A stretch of DNA of 64,000 bases from Streptomyces antibioticus. Lineage in GTDB: Bacteria > Actinomycetota > Actinomycetes > Streptomycetales > Streptomycetaceae. The DNA lies in assembly GCF_001514065.1 (NCBI RefSeq), contig NZ_KQ948426.1:310001-374000 (forward strand). The letters are read 5' to 3'. The first letter of the stretch is position 1, and every line of letters begins with the position of its first letter. Made by a program: the position numbers and the translations under genes. Shown here one piece after another: positions 57,155-64,000 of the stretch. Below the pieces are notes generated by a model, which worked only from the letters and a program-made list of their open reading frames with translations, did no database searches and was not told the DNA's origin.

Positions 57155-57655
57155 TCAGGTCGTGCCGCGCCGGGCGCCGGAGGTGTCGGGCGCCGTCGCG
57201 AGGGCCCAGATCACGAAGAAGTCGACGCCGATCATGAGACCGGACCAGACGGGCGAGTACGGCAGGAACAGGAAGTGCAGCACCATCGCCGCCGACGCCA
57301 GGAAGATGCCGGTCATCCGGGCCCACCAAGCGCCCTTGAGGACGCCGTAGCCGGCGCCCACCAGGACCACGCCCAGGACCAGCATGATCCAGCCCCAGCC
57401 GGTAAGGCTGATCTTGTAGACGTAGTCGCCGATCCGGTCGTAGATGTCGTCCGCGGCCAGCGCCGAGATGCCCTGGAGGATCGCCAGCACACCGTTGACC
57501 AGCATCAGCACACCGGCGAAGACGACCCCGCCGGTGGCCCAGCCGCTGCCGGAGCGGTCGGGCGGCGGGCCGGGTTCGGTCTGCTGGTGGCCCTGGTCCC
57601 ACACGGGCGGCGTGCCGGGCGTGCTGGGCGGTGTCGTGTGCGGCTGCTGGGTCAT
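57155..57655 (-). CDS. Four-helix membrane protein (DUF7144-like)
   Basis: A 166-residue protein with a Pro/Gln-rich cytoplasmic N-terminus of about 40 residues and four membrane helices (GGVVFAGVLMLVNGVLAILQGISAL; WIMLVLGVVLVGAGYGVLKGAWWARM; GIFLASAAMVLHFLFLPYSPVW; MIGVDFFVIWALAT). The pattern is that of actinobacterial DUF7144 proteins of unknown role. The ATG at 57655 follows GGGGTACGG. Confidence 0.8.
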   Translation of the reverse strand: MTQQPHTTPPSTPGTPPVWDQGHQQTEPGPPPDRSGSGWATGGVVFAGVLMLVNGVLAILQGISALAADDIYDRIGDYVYKISLTGWGWIMLVLGVVLVGAGYGVLKGAWWARMTGIFLASAAMVLHFLFLPYSPVWSGLMIGVDFFVIWALATAPDTSGARRGTT

Positions 57656-57804
57656 GTCCGTACCCCGTCTCTCGCGCGGGTCCGCGCGTCGGTGTCGGTG
57701 ATGCTTCGACCATCCGCGCGGTGCGGGGGCGGCGCCCGGGGGGCTGCGCCGTTCGGGTGACGGCCCGGGTGCGGGGGCGGGCGCGAGGACCTTCACTGGA
57801 GGAC

Positions 57805-58284
57805 ATGACCGGTAACCGGACGCACCGCGCCCCGATCACGCTCGTCACGCTCGCCGCACTGACGGCCCTGACCGCCCTCACCGGCTGCTCGGGCGACGAC
57901 ACCCCCTCCTCGGTGGCGAGCAAGGCGGCGTCCGTCGCCTCCCGGGCCACGGAGGTGTTCGCGTCGGCCACGGCGGAGGCGGGGAAGAAGTTCGACGACG
58001 TCAAGAACGGCGTCGACGTCAAGGGCGACGTGACCCTGGGCACCCCGCGGACCGGCTCCGACGGCCGCACCACGGTCGAGGTCACCGTCAAGAACACCGC
58101 CGGCTCGCAGAAGTCCTTCCTGGTGCAGGTGAACTTCAAGGACGGCGCCGGCGACCTGGCCGACGCGGTCGCGGTCACCGTCTCCGGCGTACCGGCGGGC
58201 GGCACCGGGAAGGCCACCGCCCGCAGCAACCGCGACCTGTCGGGCACCGTGAGGACCGAGGTCGCGAGGGCGGTTCGCTACTGA
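57805..58284 (+). CDS. Small lipoprotein
   Basis: A 159-residue lipoprotein with lipobox LTALTGCSGD, an Ala/Ser-rich helix (SKAASVASRATEVFASATAEAGKKFDDVKNGV) and a C-terminal beta domain (TVEVTVKNTAGSQKSFLVQVNFKD) that resembles FxLYD-type or BsuPI-like domains. GGAGG precedes the ATG at 57805. Divergent from the DUF7144-like gene. Function unknown. Confidence 0.75.
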   Translation: MTGNRTHRAPITLVTLAALTALTALTGCSGDDTPSSVASKAASVASRATEVFASATAEAGKKFDDVKNGVDVKGDVTLGTPRTGSDGRTTVEVTVKNTAGSQKSFLVQVNFKDGAGDLADAVAVTVSGVPAGGTGKATARSNRDLSGTVRTEVARAVRY

Positions 58285-58309
58285 TCACGCTCCGGCGGCC
58301 GGGATGTGC

Positions 58310-58984
58310 TCAGGCCATCCAGAAGAACACCGCCGTCATCCGCTTCTCCTCCAGCGTCGTACCGCAGTAGCCGGTCGCGCTGTGCACGAGGTTGGCGTTG
58401 TAGAGCAGCAGCCGGTTGAAGCGGTGCGGGACGCGTACGTCCTCCTCGAAGGCGTCGGGGGCCACGAACCGGGTGCCGAGCGCCTCGACGAGGTTGTTGT
58501 GCGGGGCCTGCACGACATTGCCGCCGAGCCGGCCGCCGGGCAGGGACTGGCGGTAGAAGCTGGTCCCGCAGTCCTTGGGGACGTCCGGGTTGAGGTAGAG
58601 CACCGCCGCGTACCGGCACAGGGAGCGTGAGTCGGTGTGCGGGCGGGGTGTGCTCTCGCCCTCGCCGACGACCTGGACGCAGTTGTGGTTGAGGGTGCCG
58701 CCGCCGGGTGCCGACTGCACCCACAGCTCCTTGGCGCCGGTGGCCTGCCGCACCAACCGCTCGACCCGGGCCAGCTCCCCCGGCTCCAGACCGGGCATGG
58801 CGCGCAGCCCCGGCCAGGTCTCCGGCCGGTGCGGGTATCCCTCCACCCAGTCGTCCTTGGCCAGACACCGTTCCCGTACGGCGTGCGCGTCGGGCAGGAG
58901 ATCGTCCAGGACCCAGTAGTCGCGGCCCTTGGTGGGCTTGCGGTACGGCAGAACGGGCAGCGTTCCGGAGGGGTGTGGGGGCAT
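58310..58984 (-). CDS. 2-oxoglutarate/Fe(II) oxygenase-like protein (DUF6445 type)
   Basis: A 224-residue double-stranded beta-helix protein. The metal triad is seen as RPHTDS (HxD) and LVHSATGYCG (distal His), and EKRMTAVFFWMA could carry the 2-oxoglutarate Arg. DDWVEGYPHRPETWPGLRAMPGL at the N-terminus is typical of the DUF6445 group. A hydroxylase role is likely; the substrate is unknown. It converges with the lipoprotein gene. Confidence 0.82.
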   Translation of the reverse strand: MPPHPSGTLPVLPYRKPTKGRDYWVLDDLLPDAHAVRERCLAKDDWVEGYPHRPETWPGLRAMPGLEPGELARVERLVRQATGAKELWVQSAPGGGTLNHNCVQVVGEGESTPRPHTDSRSLCRYAAVLYLNPDVPKDCGTSFYRQSLPGGRLGGNVVQAPHNNLVEALGTRFVAPDAFEEDVRVPHRFNRLLLYNANLVHSATGYCGTTLEEKRMTAVFFWMA

Positions 58985-59010
58985 GCGCCGAATCTAGGGC
59001 CGGGCCGGTT

Positions 59011-59057
59011 CTGGACTCGCCCGCGAACCGGTCTGGACTCCCCCGCGAACCGGTCAA
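59011..59057. repeat. Two 24-bp direct repeats upstream of the oxygenase gene
   Basis: Two tandem copies of TCTGGACTC(G/C)CCCGCGAACCGG follow each other just upstream of the start of the oxygenase gene. No spacer lies between them. They could be a regulatory direct repeat or a simple duplication. Confidence 0.7.
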
Positions 59058-59155
59058 TGAACGGTCAACATGCGTACGTAATACGGGAGCTGACACACCG
59101 AATCGTCCGCATTACGGACCCCAAGACTCGGCAATCCGCCGGTAACGGCCGCTGC

Positions 59156-59947
59156 CTAAGGCCGTCCCCTCCGCCCCGTCCCGCCGACCGCCACATAGAT
59201 CTGCTCGCTCACCGCGGTCACCCCGTTGAAGGTCGCCGTCGCCTGCAACCGACCCGGGCCGGACGGCAGCGGGGTGGACGGGACGCAGGTCCATCCGCCG
59301 TCCCGGGCCGCCGTCGCCGTGCACACCTCGGTGCCCAGCTCCGGGCCCTGCCCGGTCACGCCCTCGTCCTTCGTGTCCTCGTACCGGACGGTGATCTGCG
59401 CCCCCGGGTAGGCCGTACCGCCCGTCACCGGCCGCGCGGCGAGCGCGATCCCGGAGGCCGGCCGGGTGAGGGCCGGTTCGGGCAGACCGACGGTGACCGC
59501 GCAGGTCCCGCGGTCCTTGAAGGTGCCGCGCGAGTCCGTGAGACGTACCACGCAGCCGGCGAGCCGGGTGCCGGGCACCGCGTCGGCGGGCACGGCCAGC
59601 ACGAACGGGAAGGACCGGCCCTGCCAGGGACGTCCGCCCGCCGGCCCGGCCCAGGTGTACGACGCGCTGTCGCCGTCGGCGTCGACCCGGCCCCGGTAGT
59701 CCTGGGCCCGCAGGGGCGTCTTCGTCACCTCGGCGCCCTCCGGCGCGGTCAGGGTCAGCCGGGACCCGGCGCCGAGCGCGTCCCCTTCGTACCCGGCGAT
59801 CTCGACGATGCCCTCCCGGCCGGGCAGGACCGTGACGTCCCCCCACAGTTCACGCGTGCTCCCGACGCCCTGAGCGGGCGTCATCGCGCCGAGCGCCGCG
59901 AGGGCGGCGGCGATTCCGAGGGTGACGGTGTTCCTGCACCTGCTCAT
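59156..59947 (-). CDS. Secreted protein with Ig-like repeats, unknown function
   Basis: A 263-residue exported protein: signal peptide MSRCRNTVTLGIAAALAALGAMTPAQG, then two or three beta-sandwich-like parts (RLTLTAPEGAEVTKTPLR; VRLTDSRGTFKDRGTCAVTV; LQATATFNGVTAVSEQIYVAVGG) with two Cys pairs. It resembles bacterial Ig-like surface proteins. The ATG at 59947 follows GGGAG. Divergent from the DUF4142 gene. Confidence 0.72.
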   Translation of the reverse strand: MSRCRNTVTLGIAAALAALGAMTPAQGVGSTRELWGDVTVLPGREGIVEIAGYEGDALGAGSRLTLTAPEGAEVTKTPLRAQDYRGRVDADGDSASYTWAGPAGGRPWQGRSFPFVLAVPADAVPGTRLAGCVVRLTDSRGTFKDRGTCAVTVGLPEPALTRPASGIALAARPVTGGTAYPGAQITVRYEDTKDEGVTGQGPELGTEVCTATAARDGGWTCVPSTPLPSGPGRLQATATFNGVTAVSEQIYVAVGGTGRRGRP

Positions 59948-60201
59948 CGTGCGGGCTCCCTGTGCGGACGAGGTCGGTCGGCCCCACCCCCGCTTGCGAT
60001 TCTCGCGGGCCGCCGTCCGGGACACGTGCGCTGTGCGGCCGTATGGCGGAAGCCGTCGCCTGATGGGGGGTGACCACGCCCGGACGGCGGTGTGCGCGTC
60101 CAAGGAGCAAACCCCGCGTGGCTCCTGTCACAGCATGAACACCCGTGGCCCTTCGTCCGTACAACAGGGTCGTACGACCCCCCGACCGGACAGGAGCCAC
60201 G

Positions 60202-60969
60202 GTGCGCTTTTCGCGGAACGCGACGGGAACGCTCTTCGTGGGCGGTGCGCTCAGCCTGACGATCGTCGCGCTCGCCTACCCCACGATGCTCGGAGTCAGC
60301 AAGACGGCCACGGCCCAGGACCGCGTCATCGCACAGACGCAGTGGGGGCCGTTGACCGAGCAGGACCGCGACTTCGTGGTCAAGGTGCGGGCGGCGGGAC
60401 TGTGGGAGTACCCGCTGGGGAAGGTCGCCCTGGAGAAGGGCACGACCCCCGAGGTCAAGGAGGCGGGCCGGCATCTCATCGACGGTCACGCCGCCCTGGA
60501 CGCGGCCTGCCGCAAGATCGCCCCGATGCTCAACGTCACGCTGCCGAACGTGGCGAGCCCACAGCAGCAGGGCTTCGTGAACACCATCGAGAGCAGCAAC
60601 GGCAGGGAGTTCGACTCGAACTTCGCCAACATCCTGCGCATCACCCACGGTTCGATCTTCAACACGATCGCCAAGATCCGCTCCACCACCAAGAACTCGC
60701 TGGTGCGCTCGCTGGCCGACATGGCCAACAACACGGTCCTCGACCACATGACGGTCATGGAGAAGACCGGCTTCGTCAACATCGACCAGGCCCTCTTCCA
60801 GCAGACCACCCCGCCGAAGCTGCCCGACACCGACCTGACCCCGCCGGCCCCGCAGCCCGGCGCCCCCATGGTCGTCCTGAGCCCGCCGCCGAGCCCGACG
60901 TCCACCCCGATCGGGATCCCGGGCGAGCAGGGGGCCCCGGGCGCGACCCCGAGCCCGACCATCGGCTGA
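60202..60969 (+). CDS. DUF4142 secreted/anchored protein
   Basis: A 255-residue protein with an N-terminal membrane segment (GTLFVGGALSLTIVALAYPTMLG) and a helical DUF4142 domain: WGPLTEQDRDFVVKVRAAGLWEYPLGKVALEKGTTPEVKEAGRHLIDGHAALD and VDHMTVMEKTG-like ending. The C-terminus is a Pro-rich tail of about 40 residues. DUF4142 is a ferritin-like helical bundle, function unclear. The GTG at 60202 follows AGGAG. Confidence 0.85.
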   Translation: MRFSRNATGTLFVGGALSLTIVALAYPTMLGVSKTATAQDRVIAQTQWGPLTEQDRDFVVKVRAAGLWEYPLGKVALEKGTTPEVKEAGRHLIDGHAALDAACRKIAPMLNVTLPNVASPQQQGFVNTIESSNGREFDSNFANILRITHGSIFNTIAKIRSTTKNSLVRSLADMANNTVLDHMTVMEKTGFVNIDQALFQQTTPPKLPDTDLTPPAPQPGAPMVVLSPPPSPTSTPIGIPGEQGAPGATPSPTIG

Positions 60970-60976
60970 CCCCTCG

Positions 60977-62626
60977 CTACGCCAGCCACACCGTGGTGTC
61001 CGGTCCCAGCAGCCCGTTCTCCAACGGGCCGCTGGCGACCAGCACTTCACCCTCCGGCAGCGCGACGGCCGTCCCCGACAGGTTCGTGACGCACCGCCAG
61101 CCGCCGTGCCGGGTGAAGTCCAGCACCCCGGGCGGGCCGACCCCGGCCCAGGTCAGCTCCTCCCCCTCCAGCAGCTTGCGGCGCAGCTTCAGGGCCGTGC
61201 GGTACAGCTCCAGGGTCGAGCCCTCGACGCCGTCCTGCGCCTCGACGGCGTACGCCGCGAAGCTCTCCGGCTGCGGCAGCCAGGCGCCGCCCGCCCCGAA
61301 GCCGTACGACGGGCCGGTGCGCGTCCACGGCAGCGGCACCCGGCAGCCGTCACGGCCCTTGCGGACCCGTCCCGTCTGCTCCCAGACGGGGTCCTGGAGC
61401 ACCTCGACGGGCAGATCCGCGACCTCGGGCAGTCCGAGCTCCTCGCCCTGGTAGACGTACGACGAACCCGGCAGCGCCAGCATGAGGAGGGTCGCGGCAC
61501 GGGCCCGGCGCAGGCCGTGTTCCCGGTCGATCTCGGGGGCGCGGCCGGCGGACAGCAGCCAGGCGTTCTCGTCGGTGCCCGGCGGGAGCATCAGGCGTGA
61601 GGTGTGGCGTACGACGTCGTGGTTGGAGAGCACCCAGGTGGCGGAGGCGCCGGCAGCGCGGGCACCCGCGAGGGAGTCGGTGATGACCCGGCGCAGCGCT
61701 TCGGCGTCCCACGGTGCTTGCAGGTAGGCGAAGTTGAAGGCCTGGCCGAGTTCCTCGGGGCGGGCGTACAGGGCCCGCCGCTCGGCGCTCGGGACCCAGG
61801 CCTCGGCGACGGCCATGCGGGGCGGGCGGTAGGAGTCGAGGACCGTGCGCCAGTCGCGGTAGATCTCGTGGACCTCGTCGCGGTCGAAGAACGGGTGGGT
61901 GCCGGGGGCGAACTCGGTGAGGGCGTCCTCGCCGCTGAGGGCGGGTGCGCCCAGGTCGCGCAGGGGGTCGGCGAGGTCCTTGGCGAGGGCGTGGGCGACG
62001 TCGACGCGGAAGCCGTCGACGCCCCGGTCGGACCAGAAGCGCAGGGTGGTGCGGAAGTCGGCGCGGACCTCCTCGTTGTCCCAGTCGAAGTCGGGTTGCT
62101 CGGGGGTGAACAGGTGCAGGTACCACTGTCCGTCCGGGACGCGTCTCCACGCGCTGCCGCCGAAGACCGACTGCCAGTCGGTGGGCGGGAGTTCGCCGTG
62201 CGCGCCGCGGCCGTCGCGGAAGACGTACCGGGCGCGGGCGGCCGAGCCGGGTCCCGCGGCGAGGGCTTCCCGGAACCAGGCGTGCCGGTGGGAGCTGTGG
62301 TTGGGGACGAGGTCGACGATGACCTTGAGGCCGAGGCGGTGGGCCTCGGCGGCCAGGGCGTCGAAGTCGTCCAGGGTGCCCAGGCGGGGGTCGACGTCGC
62401 GGTAGTCGGCGACGTCGTAGCCGCCGTCGGCGAGCTCGGAGGGGTAGAAGGGGCTCAGCCACAGGGCGTCGACGCCGAGGGCGGCCAGGTGGGTGAGGCG
62501 GGCGGTGATGCCCTTCAGGTCCCCGAGGCCGTCACCGTCGGCGTCGGCGAAGCTGCGGGGATAGATCTGGTAGATGACGGCCTGTCGCCACCAGTTCGGG
62601 TCCTTGGACGAGAGGTCGGGGGTCAC
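60977..62626 (-). CDS. GH13 alpha-glucosidase / oligo-1,6-glucosidase
   Basis: A 549-residue family 13 glycoside hydrolase: (beta/alpha)8 barrel with WWRQAVIYQIYPRSFADADGDGLGDLKGI, nucleophile Asp in DGFRVDVAHAL, acid/base Glu in MAVAEAWVPS and stabilising Asp in LSNHDVVRH. The QIYPRSF and GVDALWLSPFYPS motifs fit the oligo-1,6-glucosidase/alpha-glucosidase group. There is no signal peptide, so it hydrolyses imported malto- or isomalto-oligosaccharides in the cytoplasm. The GTG at 62626 has AGGAG seven bases upstream, better than an ATG at 62665. Confidence 0.92.
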   Translation of the reverse strand: MTPDLSSKDPNWWRQAVIYQIYPRSFADADGDGLGDLKGITARLTHLAALGVDALWLSPFYPSELADGGYDVADYRDVDPRLGTLDDFDALAAEAHRLGLKVIVDLVPNHSSHRHAWFREALAAGPGSAARARYVFRDGRGAHGELPPTDWQSVFGGSAWRRVPDGQWYLHLFTPEQPDFDWDNEEVRADFRTTLRFWSDRGVDGFRVDVAHALAKDLADPLRDLGAPALSGEDALTEFAPGTHPFFDRDEVHEIYRDWRTVLDSYRPPRMAVAEAWVPSAERRALYARPEELGQAFNFAYLQAPWDAEALRRVITDSLAGARAAGASATWVLSNHDVVRHTSRLMLPPGTDENAWLLSAGRAPEIDREHGLRRARAATLLMLALPGSSYVYQGEELGLPEVADLPVEVLQDPVWEQTGRVRKGRDGCRVPLPWTRTGPSYGFGAGGAWLPQPESFAAYAVEAQDGVEGSTLELYRTALKLRRKLLEGEELTWAGVGPPGVLDFTRHGGWRCVTNLSGTAVALPEGEVLVASGPLENGLLGPDTTVWLA

Positions 62627-62935
62627 GCGGCGCTCCTGGCTGATCCGTGCGGACGGAAAAGACATACAAAGGGGAATCTGTCCCCAGCTGTGCACGGGCG
62701 AACCCCGTGCATTTCGTGGAGCAGGGCGTTCCCTGTGTGGCGGAATTGTGATGACGGCGGAACAGACCTTGTATTCCCGCAGGTTGACAGGGTTCCGGCG
62801 GGAGATCCACGATGTCCGCACGCTGTTGTGCGTGTGACTCGTGTGACCAATGAGTCCAACTGTTTCCGAGCGCCCTTTTGCGCTCCGCAGCGCTCCACAG
62901 CGCCTTTCGGTTCACTCCACCCTGATGGGATACGC
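62627..62935. other. Divergent intergenic region of GH13 and LAETG genes
   Basis: About 309 bases hold the promoters of both divergent genes. TTGACA at 62784-62789 is a good -35 for the plus strand, but the expected -10 (near 62807-62813) is poor. No clear LacI-type operator was found. No small gene was seen. Confidence 0.5.
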
Positions 62936-63862
62936 ATGTCCATAGCGAGATCTGTCACTGTGCGCCGCCTGCTGGGGACGGGCGCCGCGACGCTCGCCAT
63001 CTGCGCCTTCACCGCTTCCGTCGCCTCGGCCACCGACTGCCCCGGCGGAAAGGGCTGGGACGACGGCGGCAGCTACAAGCCCGGCACGGGCGCCGGCACC
63101 GAGACCGGTACCGAGCTGTGCGAGTTCTCCCTCGACGGCAAGAACTTCTTCCCCTCCGTCAAGGTCGACGACCAGAACCTGAAGCCGACCGACGACGGCA
63201 AGGTCCACGTCACGGTCCGCACCGCCGGCAACGCGTCCACCTGCACGGCCTCGCTCGCCTCCTACCGGGCGCACGGTCCGACCTTCGCCACCTCCGGTGA
63301 GCAGGTCTTCCACGACTTCGACACCGTGACCGTCAAGGCCGGCGGGACCGACACCCTCGACATCGCCATCCCGGACCAGGGCTGCTACGCGCAGATCGAC
63401 CTGTACCGGGGCAACACCAAGTTCGACGGCAAGCTCGACGCCAACGACGGCTTCCAGCACGGCGACCTGCCCAAGGGCCCGGACCACCCGGTCATCAAGG
63501 ACAAGCTGATCGCGGCCTGGAACGGCGGCACGAAGGACTGCACGGCCCAGCCGTCGCCGACCCCGACGCCCACCCCGTCGGCCTCGGAGTCCACCCCGGC
63601 CGAGGAGACCACCCCGCCGGCGTCCGAGTCCGAGACCCCGACCCCGTCCGCCTCGGAGTCCACCCCGGCCGAGGAGCCGACCCCGTCGGCCTCGGAGTCC
63701 ACGACCGCCCCGGCGGCCACCCCGAACGGCGGCGGCGACGACCTCGCCGAGACCGGCGCCAGCAGCAACACCCCGATCATCGCGGGCGGCGCGGCCGTGC
63801 TGCTGGCCGGCGGCGCGGGCATCGTCCTGGCGACGCGTCGGCGCAAGGCCACGCGCGCGTAA
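62936..63862 (+). CDS. LAETG-anchored surface protein
   Basis: A 308-residue sortase substrate: signal peptide (MSIARSVTVRRLLGTGAATLAICAFTASVASA), a Cys-containing beta domain (TDCPGGKGWDDGG to KDCTAQPS), a Ser/Thr/Pro/Glu-rich wall-spanning linker with two copies of TPSASESTPAEE, and the sorting signal LAETGASSN followed by a hydrophobic helix and RRRKATRA. LAxTG is the motif of class E sortases in Streptomyces. Terminates in a perfect hairpin at 63891. Confidence 0.9.
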   Translation: MSIARSVTVRRLLGTGAATLAICAFTASVASATDCPGGKGWDDGGSYKPGTGAGTETGTELCEFSLDGKNFFPSVKVDDQNLKPTDDGKVHVTVRTAGNASTCTASLASYRAHGPTFATSGEQVFHDFDTVTVKAGGTDTLDIAIPDQGCYAQIDLYRGNTKFDGKLDANDGFQHGDLPKGPDHPVIKDKLIAAWNGGTKDCTAQPSPTPTPTPSASESTPAEETTPPASESETPTPSASESTPAEEPTPSASESTTAPAATPNGGGDDLAETGASSNTPIIAGGAAVLLAGGAGIVLATRRRKATRA

Positions 63863-63890
63863 GGCGTTCGACAGCGGTTTCCACACTCAT

Positions 63891-63926
63891 CTGGACGCCG
63901 GGCAAGGGGACCTGCCCGGCGTCCAG
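63891..63926. terminator. Bidirectional terminator hairpin
   Basis: CTGGACGCCGGGCA (63891-63904) and TGCCCGGCGTCCAG (63913-63926) are perfect 14-bp complements with an 8-nt loop. It separates the LAETG gene from the converging partial gene. Confidence 0.92.
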
Positions 63927-63931
63927 TGCGT

Positions 63932-64000
63932 TCAGCCCTCGACGGCCCCCAGCCACAGCTTCACGTACCGCTCGACGTCGACGTCCAACGCCACGTCCAC
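63932..64000 (-). CDS. C-terminal end of a gene cut by the window edge
   Basis: The last 22 codons read VDVALDVDVERYVKLWLGAVEG and stop at 63932. The start lies beyond the window. The frame is supported by codon bias and by its position just after a bidirectional terminator. The family cannot be told from this fragment. Confidence 0.6.
   Translation of the reverse strand: MDVALDVDVERYVKLWLGAVEG

Noticed and set aside
1-64000. tRNA, rRNA or transposase genes
   Set aside because: No cloverleaf-like CCA-adjacent sequence, rRNA core motif or DDE transposase motif was recognised on either strand, although a weak tRNA could be missed without a covariance search.

Overview
The window is high-GC actinobacterial DNA and almost certainly a Streptomyces chromosome. 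The signs are strong G/C bias at third codon positions, frequent GTG starts, many 4-nt ATGA/GTGA stop-start overlaps, and families typical of the genus: a SARP regulator, a Scr1-type XRE/DUF397 pair, AfsA and gamma-butyrolactone-receptor-like TetR proteins, an ECF41-type sigma factor, DUF4142 and LAETG sortase substrates. No rRNA, tRNA, transposase or CRISPR array was seen.

Layout. 0-8.6 kb: an ECF sigma factor with a membrane partner, a TetR regulator, a gamma-glutamyltransferase-family enzyme divergent from a polar amino-acid ABC transporter (binding protein, permease, ATPase), and a second ECF sigma factor with a zinc-binding anti-sigma factor. 8.6-15.1 kb: an alpha/beta hydrolase, a cassette of a PHBH-type flavoprotein hydroxylase and a two-domain O-methyltransferase, a secreted protein, a polysaccharide deacetylase and a lipoprotein. 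15.2-23.3 kb: a glycosylation-like neighbourhood (epimerase, glycosyltransferase, DUF2064 protein, methyltransferase, GT-C-like membrane protein) with a two-component system and a membrane-anchored molybdoenzyme. 23.3-28.2 kb: a DUF397/XRE pair, a SARP regulator translationally coupled to an endolysin-like amidase, and a secreted protein.

28.2-44.0 kb is the most interesting part. It looks like a small biosynthetic locus under quorum-type control. A butyrolactone-receptor-like TetR diverges from an AfsA-type synthase. A shorter TetR diverges from a class-D flavin monooxygenase. An acyl-CoA carboxylase beta/epsilon pair is followed by a MerR regulator. A DHA2 exporter, a tautomerase and an SDR that lacks its catalytic Tyr/Lys follow. 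A third TetR stands next to an operon with a second AfsA-like hotdog protein, two proteins of unknown function, a KAS III ketosynthase and a 70-residue protein. A HAD phosphatase closes the locus. Four near-identical palindromes resembling autoregulatory elements lie at 29.69, 31.48, 34.94 and 44.03 kb. Four copies of a different 16-bp operator, arranged as two pairs with 22-bp spacing, flank the third TetR gene. No PKS, NRPS or acyl carrier protein is present, so the product is probably a small butenolide, butyrolactone, furan or cyclopentanoid-like molecule. This is inference.

44-64 kb is mostly housekeeping and accessory genes: a VOC protein, an APH-like kinase with a perfect CebR-type box upstream, a saccharopine-dehydrogenase-like protein, a GlxA/AraC regulator coupled to an ABM monooxygenase, a type II NADH-dehydrogenase-like protein, an ECF41 sigma factor, a Uma2 protein, an orphan sugar-binding lipoprotein, a lysyl oxidase with a Met/His-rich linker, an extended SDR, several small membrane or secreted proteins, a 2OG-type oxygenase, a GH13 alpha-glucosidase and a LAETG surface protein. 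The right edge cuts a minus-strand gene.

Repeats: three tandem arrays (22-bp, 16-bp and degenerate ~30-45 bp units) sit at gene 3' ends, and one dispersed GC-rich element occurs three times, once forming the end of a coding sequence.
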